Below, piece by piece: positions 18,927 through 27,791 of a stretch of 64,000 nucleotides of DNA. This DNA comes from Rhodanobacter sp. L36 (GTDB taxonomy: Bacteria > Pseudomonadota > Gammaproteobacteria > Xanthomonadales > Rhodanobacteraceae). The translations under genes were made by a program, and so were the position numbers. Position 1 is the stretch's first letter. Each line of letters begins with the position of its first letter. The notes beneath the pieces are model-generated. The model made no database searches, was not told where the DNA came from, and saw only the letters and a program-made list of their open reading frames with translations. Location: positions 519,693 through 583,692 of the forward strand of contig NZ_LMUV01000002.1 in assembly GCF_009765755.1 (NCBI RefSeq), written 5' to 3'.

Positions 18927-19682
18927 ATGACTCCAGCCCGCCCCGCGTCGCCGCACCCCGTATTGCAACTGGACCAGGTCAGCCGCAAACGCGCCGGCCG
19001 GCCGGCCGTGCAGACTCTTTCGCTGACCCTGCAACCCGGCCAAGTGCTAGGGCTGCTCGGTGTGAACGGCGCCGGCAAATCCACCACGTTGTCGATGGTT
19101 GCCGGCGCGCTGCGGCCGGACAGCGGCAGCATCAAGCTGAACGGGGAGGATTTTCTGGAGCATCCCGAGCTCGCTGCCCGGTCGATCGGCTGGCTACCGG
19201 AACGCGCGCCACTGTGGCCGGAACTGACTGTGCGCGAGCATCTCGACGCACACGGTCGCCTGCGCGGAATGCATGGCGCTTCTCTGAAACAGTCACGTGA
19301 AGCGATCATCGAACGACTGGAGCTGCAGCCTCTGGTGCGACGCCTGGCGGGCGTGTTGTCGCAAGGCCAGCGCCAGCGCCTCGGGCTCGCCTGCGCACTG
19401 CTGCACCGACCGGTGTTGCTGGTGCTGGACGAGCCGGCCAACGCGCTCGATCCGGTGCAGGTCACGGCGTTGCGCGCGGTGATTCGCGAACAGGCCGCGG
19501 CAGGCACGGCGGTGATCCTGTCCACGCATCTGCTGCCCGAAGTCACTGCCGTCTGCGATCGCGTAGCGATCCTGCATGAAGGCATGCTGCGTCACGAGGG
19601 AAACGTACACGCGGACGATCACGCAGCGCTCGAACATGCATTCTTCGAGGTCGCCATGGGCGGCACGGCGCGCGCGGCATGA
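18927..19682 (+). CDS. ABC transporter ATP-binding protein, GldA/NatA-like
   Basis: The 251-residue cytoplasmic ATPase subunit has Walker A GVNGAGKST, signature LSQGQRQRL, Walker B VLLVLDEP and the switch histidine in LSTHLLPEV. It opens a four-gene operon: its stop overlaps the permease start (ATGA at 19679-19682). The companion genes (permease, GldG-like auxiliary protein, DUF4340-like protein) define the Gld-type subclass. In Bacteroidetes such complexes serve gliding motility; the role in this lineage is unknown. Confidence 0.92.
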   Translation: MTPARPASPHPVLQLDQVSRKRAGRPAVQTLSLTLQPGQVLGLLGVNGAGKSTTLSMVAGALRPDSGSIKLNGEDFLEHPELAARSIGWLPERAPLWPELTVREHLDAHGRLRGMHGASLKQSREAIIERLELQPLVRRLAGVLSQGQRQRLGLACALLHRPVLLVLDEPANALDPVQVTALRAVIREQAAAGTAVILSTHLLPEVTAVCDRVAILHEGMLRHEGNVHADDHAALEHAFFEVAMGGTARAA

Positions 19683-20464
19683 TTTTTCTTGCCGTAATGC
19701 GCCTTGAATTGCGCCGCCTGCTTGTCCGCCCGCTGGCTTGGGTTCTCGCCGCACTCACTCTTGCTGAATTGGCTTGGCGTTTCGTGCTCCTTCTGGGGAA
19801 TTTTCTGGGCTCGCAGGTTCGCCTGGCGGCTTTGCCAAGCGGGCCGGGCTACACGGACATGGTCAGCGTGCCGCTCCTCAGCAGCCTGCTGACCGGCAGC
19901 TTCGTTCCTTTCGGACTCACCGAACTGGCCTTGTTCATGGTGCCGCTGTTGACCATGTCGACGCTGGCGGGCGAACGCAATCAGGGAACGCTGCCACTGC
20001 TGTTCGGCTCTGGCCTCACGTCATCATCGATTGTGCTGGGCAAATACCTGGCCTTGATGGTCTGGCTGCTGCTGTGGCTGATGCTGACCTTGGCGATGCC
20101 GTTGTCACTGGCACACGCGGCCCACTTTGACTGGGGCAAGCTGGCATCCGCCAGCCTGGGAACCTTGCTGCTGCTCGCCACACTGGGCGCGATCGGCGTG
20201 GCCTGTTCGGCATACACAACGCACCCCGCTATCGCCGCTGTCGCCGGCATCATGATGGCGCTCGCTCTCTGCATCTTGCAGATCGGCGCGCAGACTGCTG
20301 GGGTGAGCAATGGCGTCATCAACTGGATCGCCATGCCCACGCATCTCGAACCCATGCTGCGCGGCTTGGTTTCGACCAGCGACATCGCGTGGTTCCTGTT
20401 GCTGATCGCGCTGGCGCTGGCGCTCGCCACTCGCCGCTTGTCGGCGGACAAGGAGCGCGGTTGA
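19679..20464 (+). CDS. ABC-2 type permease, GldF-like
   Basis: The 261-residue inner-membrane protein has about six hydrophobic segments, including the N-terminal one after MIFLAVMRLELRRLL and a C-terminal FLLLIALALALATRRL. The loop MSTLAGERNQGTLPLLFG is the ABC-2/GldF signature. The gene overlaps the ATPase gene by four bases and the next gene by one (TGATG at 20462-20466). It presumably pairs with the preceding ATPase. Confidence 0.9.
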   Translation: MIFLAVMRLELRRLLVRPLAWVLAALTLAELAWRFVLLLGNFLGSQVRLAALPSGPGYTDMVSVPLLSSLLTGSFVPFGLTELALFMVPLLTMSTLAGERNQGTLPLLFGSGLTSSSIVLGKYLALMVWLLLWLMLTLAMPLSLAHAAHFDWGKLASASLGTLLLLATLGAIGVACSAYTTHPAIAAVAGIMMALALCILQIGAQTAGVSNGVINWIAMPTHLEPMLRGLVSTSDIAWFLLLIALALALATRRLSADKERG

Positions 20465-21819
20465 TGCGGAACATATATGGACGTCTGGATGGCTGGTTGT
20501 TCGCGATCCTGCTGTTAATCGCGGTCGGTGCCGCCGGCTTCCTCACTCACCGTTATTCTCATATCGCCGACTGGACCGCCAACGGCCGCACCAGCCTTTC
20601 GCCAGAAAGCCGCGCGGTGCTGGCGCAGTTGAACGGACCGGTGGATATCGTCAGCTACGCCAATCCGCAAGGCGACCTGCGCCAGGACCTGGCCGGTTTC
20701 GTTCAGCGCTATCAACAGGTGAAGCCCGATATCAACCTGCGCTTCGTCGATCCGCAGCTGGATCCGGCCCGCATGCGCGAGCTCGGCATCACCGTCAACG
20801 GCGCGCTCATCCTGCACTACAGGGACCACGAACAGCGCCTGGATGAATTGTCCGAGCGCAGCCTCACCAACGCACTGGAAAAATTGGTCCGCGGCAGCGA
20901 TCGCATCGTCGCATTCGTCACCGGTGACGCCGAACGTCGCGCCGATGGCCAGGCCAACGCCGATCTCGGCACGTTCATGGCACAGCTTGAAGGGCGCGGC
21001 ATGCGCGCGGTGCCGCTGAACTTTGCGCAAGTAAGCGCGGTGCCGGAACACACCGACCTCGTTGTGTTGGCCAGCCCGACGCTGGCACTGCCGCCGGGTG
21101 CGGTGCATGCGTTGATCACCTATGTGCAGAACGGCGGCAACCTGCTCTGGCTCACCGAGCCTTCCAACGACGACCTCGGGTTGAAACCGCTGGCCGATGC
21201 GCTCGGCGTGCGCGTGTTGCCCGGCGTGCTGGTGGATGGTTCCGGCACGGCGCTCGGCCTGCACGATCCGCGTCAGCTGGCGCTGGGCGATTACCCGCCG
21301 CAGGCGATCACGCAAGGCTTCACGCTGACCACTTTGTTTCCGCAGGTTTCCGCCTTGGCACAGGTGACACAAGCCGACTGGGCGACGCAGCCATTTCTGC
21401 GTTCGAGCGTGCAGAGCTGGACCGAATTCAAGCCGATCAACAACTCGAAGACGTCGGACATCCGTTTCGATGCGACAGCGGGCGAGCTGAAAGGCCCACT
21501 CGATTTCGGCTTCGCGCTCAGTCGCCTTTCGCCGAGTCCCGACAAGAGCGAACAGCGCGTCGTGGTGATCGGCGACGGCGATTTTCTTTCCAACACGTTC
21601 CTCGGCAACGGCGGCAATCGCGCACTTGGCGAACGCGTGTTCGACTGGCTGCTCGGTGACGATAAGCTGGTGAATCTGCCGCCACGCGGTGCGCCGGATC
21701 GCCTGTTGGCGATCTCGCAGACCGAACTCGACATTGTCAGCTTCAGCTTTCTCATCGCCCTGCCGCTACTGCTGCTGGTCATCGGCGGCCTCATCGTGTG
21801 GCAACGGCGGCGGCGTTGA
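20464..21819 (+). CDS. GldG-like ABC auxiliary protein
   Basis: This 451-residue protein is anchored by an N-terminal transmembrane helix (about residues 10-27, LFAILLLIAVGAAGFL) and a C-terminal one (FSFLIALPLLLLVIGGLIVW) followed by RRRR. The intervening ~390 residues form the ABC_transp_aux/DUF4350-like domain, with YANPQGDLRQDL near its start and WLTEPSNDDLGLKPLADALG. It would place a large domain in the periplasm next to the GldA/GldF-like transporter. Start 20464 overlaps the preceding stop. Confidence 0.85.
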   Translation: MRNIYGRLDGWLFAILLLIAVGAAGFLTHRYSHIADWTANGRTSLSPESRAVLAQLNGPVDIVSYANPQGDLRQDLAGFVQRYQQVKPDINLRFVDPQLDPARMRELGITVNGALILHYRDHEQRLDELSERSLTNALEKLVRGSDRIVAFVTGDAERRADGQANADLGTFMAQLEGRGMRAVPLNFAQVSAVPEHTDLVVLASPTLALPPGAVHALITYVQNGGNLLWLTEPSNDDLGLKPLADALGVRVLPGVLVDGSGTALGLHDPRQLALGDYPPQAITQGFTLTTLFPQVSALAQVTQADWATQPFLRSSVQSWTEFKPINNSKTSDIRFDATAGELKGPLDFGFALSRLSPSPDKSEQRVVVIGDGDFLSNTFLGNGGNRALGERVFDWLLGDDKLVNLPPRGAPDRLLAISQTELDIVSFSFLIALPLLLLVIGGLIVWQRRRR

Positions 21820-21822
21820 TCG

Positions 21823-22314
21823 ATGCGCCGCGCCGCGCGCCAGCGCTCAATCCTGTTGCTCATCGTGGCAGTCCTGCTGGTCGCCGCCGTATGGCAATCG
21901 CGGCGCGACGAGCAGGATGAAACCGGCACGCTGACCGCGCTCGATCCTTCCACTATTTCGCGCATCACGCTGGCGCTGTCGGGTGCGTCCACGCTGCATT
22001 ACGAAAAGCGTGATGGCCATTGGTGGCGTGTGGACGGTGCGCCCGTTCGAGCCGTTGACGGGCGCCTCGCCGAGCTGGCCGACACCGCCGCCGCGCACGT
22101 GCTGAGCTGGCGTCCGGCCAGCGATTTCAAACTTGCGAAAATCGGCCTGTCGAACCCGCAAGCTGTATTGACGCTGGACGGCCAATCGCTCGCGTTCGGC
22201 GAAAGCTCGGTCACCGGGCCGCAGCACTATGTACTCGTCGGCCAGCGTGTGGCCCTCATATCGGATCGCTACATGCCGCATTCGCCCGCGGCGGCCGTGG
22301 TGAATCTGCACTGA
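21823..22314 (+). CDS. DUF4340-like membrane-anchored protein
   Basis: A 163-residue protein with an N-terminal membrane anchor (RSILLLIVAVLLVAAVW) and a periplasmic domain with ISRITLALSG, YEKRDGHWWRVDG and ADFKLAKIGL-type (SDFKLAKIGLSNPQAV) segments typical of DUF4340. It begins 3 bp after the GldG-like gene and completes the operon. The domain is shorter than in many DUF4340 proteins, which often contain tandem copies. Confidence 0.82.
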   Translation: MRRAARQRSILLLIVAVLLVAAVWQSRRDEQDETGTLTALDPSTISRITLALSGASTLHYEKRDGHWWRVDGAPVRAVDGRLAELADTAAAHVLSWRPASDFKLAKIGLSNPQAVLTLDGQSLAFGESSVTGPQHYVLVGQRVALISDRYMPHSPAAAVVNLH

Positions 22315-22440
22315 TGTCGCCCGTGCCGCCACGCCACTCGATTTAACCTTCTTCATGCACTACTGCGGCGTACCCTTGCAGCTTTGTCGTTGCGCCTCCA
22401 TCCATGAGTCCGCCGCGTCGCACATCAGGAGCAGATCGAG

Positions 22441-23850
<1,410 letters not shown>

Positions 23851-23856
23851 CGCTGC

Positions 23857-24684
23857 GTGCCCGAACTGCCTGAAGTCGAAACCACGCGACGCGGTATTGC
23901 GCCGCATCTGATCGGTCGGCGCATCGAAGGTGTCACGCTGCGCCGACCGGATCTGCGCTGGCCGATTCCGCGCGAGATCAGCGAACTGCTGCCCGGTCAA
24001 CGCATCGGCGCAGTCGAGCGGCGCGCGAAATACCTATTACTGCATACGGAAATCGGCAGCGCATTGCTGCACCTTGGCATGTCCGGGGTGTTGCGCGTGT
24101 TGCCGCCGGATGCGCCCGTAGGCAAGCACGATCATGTCGACATCGCGATTGAACCCGAAGGTAGCAAGAAAGCGCGCGTGCTTCGATTCACCGATCCGCG
24201 TCGCTTCGGTTGCCTGCTATGGCAACCGCGCGGCGAGACGCATGAGCTGCTGGCGAACCTCGGCCCGGAGCCGCTTACCGATGCGTTCGATGGCGACCTG
24301 CTGTGGCATCTGTCGCGTGGACGCAAGGCGGCGGTGAAACTGTTTTTGATGGACAACGCAATCGTGGTCGGCGTGGGCAACATCTACGCCAGCGAAGCGC
24401 TGTTTGCCTCCGGCATCGATCCGCGCCGTGCCGCCGGCAACGTGTCGCGTGCGCGCTACGCGAAACTCGCTACGGAAGTGAAACGCATCCTGGCCTGGGC
24501 GATCGAACGCGGCGGCACTACGCTGCGCGACTTCCTCAACCCCGACGGCCTGCCTGGCTACTTTTTTCGCGAGCTCAACGTGTATGGCCGCGCCGGCGAA
24601 CCATGCCGCGTGTGCGGCACCCCGATAAAACAAGTGACGCTTGGACAGCGCTCGACCTTCTGGTGTCCGACCTGCCAGCGCTGA
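23857..24684 (+). CDS. mutM: formamidopyrimidine-DNA glycosylase (Fpg/MutM)
   Basis: A base-excision repair enzyme that removes 8-oxoguanine and cleaves abasic sites. The 275-residue protein starts PELPEVE after the initiator, giving the catalytic Pro and Glu. KYLLL carries the conserved lysine, and the C-terminus has the zinc finger CRVCG...CPTCQR. The start codon is GTG at 23857, fixed by the strict need for Pro at position 2. It lies directly behind gnd. Confidence 0.97.
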   Translation: MPELPEVETTRRGIAPHLIGRRIEGVTLRRPDLRWPIPREISELLPGQRIGAVERRAKYLLLHTEIGSALLHLGMSGVLRVLPPDAPVGKHDHVDIAIEPEGSKKARVLRFTDPRRFGCLLWQPRGETHELLANLGPEPLTDAFDGDLLWHLSRGRKAAVKLFLMDNAIVVGVGNIYASEALFASGIDPRRAAGNVSRARYAKLATEVKRILAWAIERGGTTLRDFLNPDGLPGYFFRELNVYGRAGEPCRVCGTPIKQVTLGQRSTFWCPTCQR

Positions 24685-24700
24685 TAGACCCCCACATCCT

Positions 24701-24777
24701 GTAGGAGCGCGCCCTGTGCGCGATGTCTTTCATTGCGTCCCAAGACCAAGAGCGTCGCGCACAGGGTGCGCTCCTGC
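24701..24777. repeat. REP-like long inverted repeat
   Basis: Arms of 23 bases at 24701-24723 and 24755-24777 are reverse complements except for two positions, around a 31-base loop. The outer sequence GTAGGAGCGCGCCCTGTGCG is of the type seen in REP/BIME elements of pseudomonads and xanthomonads. It lies between the convergent mutM and the next gene and may also stop or protect transcripts. Confidence 0.8.
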
Positions 24778-24785
24778 GATGCCAC

Positions 24786-25553
24786 TCACTTGGGCCAATC
24801 GAATTCCACGAACGTGTTGTTGAACTGCGGGTTTTCCAGCCCACCACCGAGGCGAACCTGCACGCCGGCGGGAATGCCCTCGATATCCAGCGTCTGGCCG
24901 TTGACGAAATGCACGCCCAGCGCCTGCAGCTCGCAAAGTTTTTCGCACAACATGCCCGCGCTATCGACAGAGTGATCCGGCACGCTGTGGATGCTGATGT
25001 CGGGGCGGCCGAACTTGCGCATGCCACGTGTGTGGATCCACGAATGATCGGGCGCTGATTCACCATCGCGCAAGATCAGCAGGTGATGGCGGATCGGTGC
25101 GCCATCTCGGATCAGGTATCTGCGACGCCACGCATCGGCGTCGAGCAGACTCAGAATCTGCGGATCAAGAATCGCCACGCCGCCGATGTCGAGCATGCCG
25201 GCCAGCACGCCGAGCGTATCGCGCAAGTAGCCGGTGGACTGGCTGTCCTTGAGCGTGCCGCGCACCACCATCACTTCGGGCGCGTCGAGTGCGCGCTGGT
25301 ACGCCTCGGGCGAATCGATCTTGAACATGCGGCCCATCGCGCCTTTCAGCGGATAGCCTTCCCACTGGCGCAGCGCGCCGTGGAAATGGCTGGTCGATTC
25401 GATCTGCGTCGGCAAGCCAGGGCTGCCGTAATCACGCGAGGGCACGCGCACGGTGTCGAATTTTCCGAACACATAGAACTGCAGCAGGATGTCTTCGTCG
25501 CTGGCGTGCCAGTGCGGGCGTTGCCAGGCGGGAATGGGAATCGGGTTGTTCAT
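24786..25553 (-). CDS. protein of unknown function
   Basis: A 255-residue, probably cytoplasmic protein with no signal peptide or membrane span. The start at 25553 (MNNPIPIPAWQRPHW) is supported by AGGA a few bases upstream (in CAAGGACATCC). Notable stretches are SWIHTRGMRKFGRPDISIHS, SAGMLCEKLCELQALGVHF and a C-terminal NNTFVEFDWP. I cannot assign a family. It is separated from tdk by 20 bp on the same strand and so may share its transcript. Confidence 0.7.
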   Translation of the reverse strand: MNNPIPIPAWQRPHWHASDEDILLQFYVFGKFDTVRVPSRDYGSPGLPTQIESTSHFHGALRQWEGYPLKGAMGRMFKIDSPEAYQRALDAPEVMVVRGTLKDSQSTGYLRDTLGVLAGMLDIGGVAILDPQILSLLDADAWRRRYLIRDGAPIRHHLLILRDGESAPDHSWIHTRGMRKFGRPDISIHSVPDHSVDSAGMLCEKLCELQALGVHFVNGQTLDIEGIPAGVQVRLGGGLENPQFNNTFVEFDWPK

Positions 25554-25573
25554 GGATGTCCTTGGTGAATGGC

Positions 25574-26206
25574 TCAACGATTCTCGCCCAACGGCAACAC
25601 CGGCTGCTGCAATTCGATGCGCCCGCTGCCCTCGCTGATCTTCTTGAATTCCGCGCGGCTCACCGAGACATAGCGCTCGTTGCCGCCGATCTCAACCTGC
25701 GGCCCTTCGGTAACCGCGCGGCCATGCTCGTCCACGCGCACCACCATCGTCGCCTTGCGACCGGTGTGGCAGATCGTCTTGATCTCTTCGAGGTTGTCGG
25801 CCCAGGCCAGCAGATAACGGCTGCCTTCGAACAGCTCGCCGCGAAAATCCGTGCGCAAACCGAAGGCGAGCACCGGAATATTGAGACGATCGACCACATC
25901 GCTCAGCTGCCATACCTGCGCTTTGCCGAGAAACTGCGCCTCGTCGACGAACACGCAATGCAGCGGACCGCGTTCGGCGATGTCGCGTTCGACAAGGGCG
26001 AGCAGATTCTCGTCGCCACCGAAACGGCGCGCGTTGGCCTTCAGCCCGATGCGCGATGCCACCACGCCTTCACCGAAACGGTTGTCCAGCGCCGGCGTGA
26101 GGATCAGCGTGCGCATGCCGCGCTCGTGATAGTTGTACGCGCTCTGCAGCAGCGTGGTGGTCTTGCCGGCATTCATCGCCGAATAATAGAAATAGAGCTT
26201 GGCCAT
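25574..26206 (-). CDS. tdk: thymidine kinase, zinc site degenerate
   Basis: Phosphorylates thymidine with ATP in the salvage pathway. The 210-residue type II enzyme aligns throughout with E. coli Tdk: the P-loop [21 protein letters not shown] with the catalytic Glu89, and [12 protein letters not shown]. The structural zinc site is not conserved. E. coli has ICFCGRK and YVSVCRKHY; here these read ICHTGRK and YVSVSRAEF, so only Cys146 of four ligands remains (positions 148, 183 and 186 are Thr, Ser and Glu). The alignment otherwise shows no frameshift, so the protein is probably functional. Confidence 0.95.
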   Translation of the reverse strand: MAKLYFYYSAMNAGKTTTLLQSAYNYHERGMRTLILTPALDNRFGEGVVASRIGLKANARRFGGDENLLALVERDIAERGPLHCVFVDEAQFLGKAQVWQLSDVVDRLNIPVLAFGLRTDFRGELFEGSRYLLAWADNLEEIKTICHTGRKATMVVRVDEHGRAVTEGPQVEIGGNERYVSVSRAEFKKISEGSGRIELQQPVLPLGENR

Positions 26207-26254
26207 GGCATGGGTTCAGTTCGTGACCGTGCATGGTAACGCGACCACGACCTG

Positions 26255-26292
26255 ACTCCTCCCCCTGCCTGCAGCGAGAGGCCGGGAGGGGG
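26255..26292. repeat. C-rich/G-rich imperfect hairpin repeat
   Basis: CTCCTCCCCCTGCCTGCAG is followed by GAGAGGCCGGGAGGGGG, an imperfect hairpin upstream of tdk resembling the element at 1440-1478. It is probably another copy of a degenerate intergenic repeat. Confidence 0.35.
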
Positions 26293-26338
26293 CCGTTAGG
26301 GCTTGCGGGGAGGATCAAGAGCATCCCAACCTAACCAC

Positions 26339-27670
26339 TCAAGCCTTGTCCAGCGGCGTGGTCCCACCACTGAACTGCAGCCGCGCCTGCTCCAGTCGAT
26401 AGCGTCGCTCCGCGCGCCAGCGGCGCCAGTCGAGCAACCCGCAAAATGCATAGACCAGTTTGAACATCTGCAGCCGCCACAGCACTTGCGGCGTGTCGAA
26501 CAGATCACCGGCGAGCATCGAGATCACGCCTTCTTCCAGCCGGAACGCATTGCGTGGCTCACGGAACATCTGCTGCATCACCGGTCCGTTGAAGCGATAG
26601 ATGAAGAACGAGAAACGCGCCATGCCCGCACGCTGGCGTTTTTCCAGCTTGCGCAAAAGTGCAGCCTCGCGCGCAGGTTCGCGCAATGCGCGATCCACCA
26701 CGTCGACCGCTTGCTCCGCGCCACTCATCGCCAGGTAAACACCAGAGGAAAACACCGGATCGAGAAACGCGAACGCGTCGCCTACCAGCACCCAGCCCGG
26801 GCCACCCATCGTCGTCGAGTCATACGAATAATTGCCAGTGACACGCACGTCGTTGTCGATCAACTCCGCGTGCTCGATGCGTTTCCATAACGCCGGGCTT
26901 GCCTTCAGCGTGTCGAGCAGAAACTCCACCGTGCGGCCTTTGCGCTGCTTGAGATATTCCGGCCGGCAGACCGCGCCCACACTCATCACGCCGTCGGGCA
27001 GCGGGATCATCCACATCCAGCCATGCGCGAAGCTGTAAATGCTGATGTTGCCGGCGTCTTCTCCCGCGCGCGTTTCGGCACCGCGAAAGTGACCGAAGAT
27101 CGCCGCGCTCTGATGCTGATCGTTCTTGCGGCGCAATTTGAGCTTGCCCGAGAGAAACGCGTCGCGACCGCTGGCGTCCACCACATAGCGCGCCTGCACG
27201 CGGTATTCGCGGCCATCGTCGCTGCGCACGTCGAGCAGGGTTTCACGCGAATTGATCTGCTCGACGCGCAGTACTTCCTGCCCCTCGCGCGCATCCGCAC
27301 CGCTGTCGCGCGCGTGGTCGTACAGCATCTTGTCGAAATCCTGCCGCCACACCTGATACGCATGCGGCGGGCTGTTGCCGATCGCGCGTGCGAACGCATA
27401 CGTGTTGTAGCCGCGCTCATTGTTGGCCTCGAAGTCCGCGCCGGCCTTGAACACACCCAGCGCGCGCACTTTATCTAGCACGCCGAGTCGCTCGAAGATC
27501 GGCAGGTTCATCGGCAGCAGCGATTCACCGATGTGGAAGCGCGGATGTCGCGCTTTTTCCAGCGCGATTACCTTGTGCCCACGCCGCGCGAGCAGCGTCG
27601 CTGCGGTGCTGCCTCCGGGGCCGCCGCCGATCACCACCACATCGCACTGTTCGACGCTCTGTTCCGTCAT
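26339..27670 (-). CDS. flavin-dependent halogenase-like FAD enzyme
   Basis: The 443-residue protein belongs to the FAD-dependent monooxygenase superfamily, closest in motif pattern to flavin-dependent halogenases. It has the FAD fingerprint GGGPGGST (15-22), HIGESLLP (46-53), a lysine at position 75 in FKAGADF where halogenases carry their catalytic Lys, the halogenase WxWxIP motif as WMWMIP, and FLDPVFSSG matching the reported FxxPxxSxG motif. The start at 27670 follows GGAGGATGC, an excellent ribosome-binding site. It is transcribed away from rep; no biosynthetic cluster surrounds it. Halogenation is inference; it may be a non-halogenating relative such as a geranylgeranyl-reductase-like enzyme. 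Confidence 0.8.
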   Translation of the reverse strand: MTEQSVEQCDVVVIGGGPGGSTAATLLARRGHKVIALEKARHPRFHIGESLLPMNLPIFERLGVLDKVRALGVFKAGADFEANNERGYNTYAFARAIGNSPPHAYQVWRQDFDKMLYDHARDSGADAREGQEVLRVEQINSRETLLDVRSDDGREYRVQARYVVDASGRDAFLSGKLKLRRKNDQHQSAAIFGHFRGAETRAGEDAGNISIYSFAHGWMWMIPLPDGVMSVGAVCRPEYLKQRKGRTVEFLLDTLKASPALWKRIEHAELIDNDVRVTGNYSYDSTTMGGPGWVLVGDAFAFLDPVFSSGVYLAMSGAEQAVDVVDRALREPAREAALLRKLEKRQRAGMARFSFFIYRFNGPVMQQMFREPRNAFRLEEGVISMLAGDLFDTPQVLWRLQMFKLVYAFCGLLDWRRWRAERRYRLEQARLQFSGGTTPLDKA

Positions 27671-27791
27671 GCATCCTCCGTTTCTGCCGCACGCCGCGGC
27701 CATGGCATCGGCGGATTATGGCGCACGCCGCGCAGCTTGCCAGAGTGGCTCTGTTACCATCGCTCGCCGCCTCACGCATTGCCCCGCTTTC

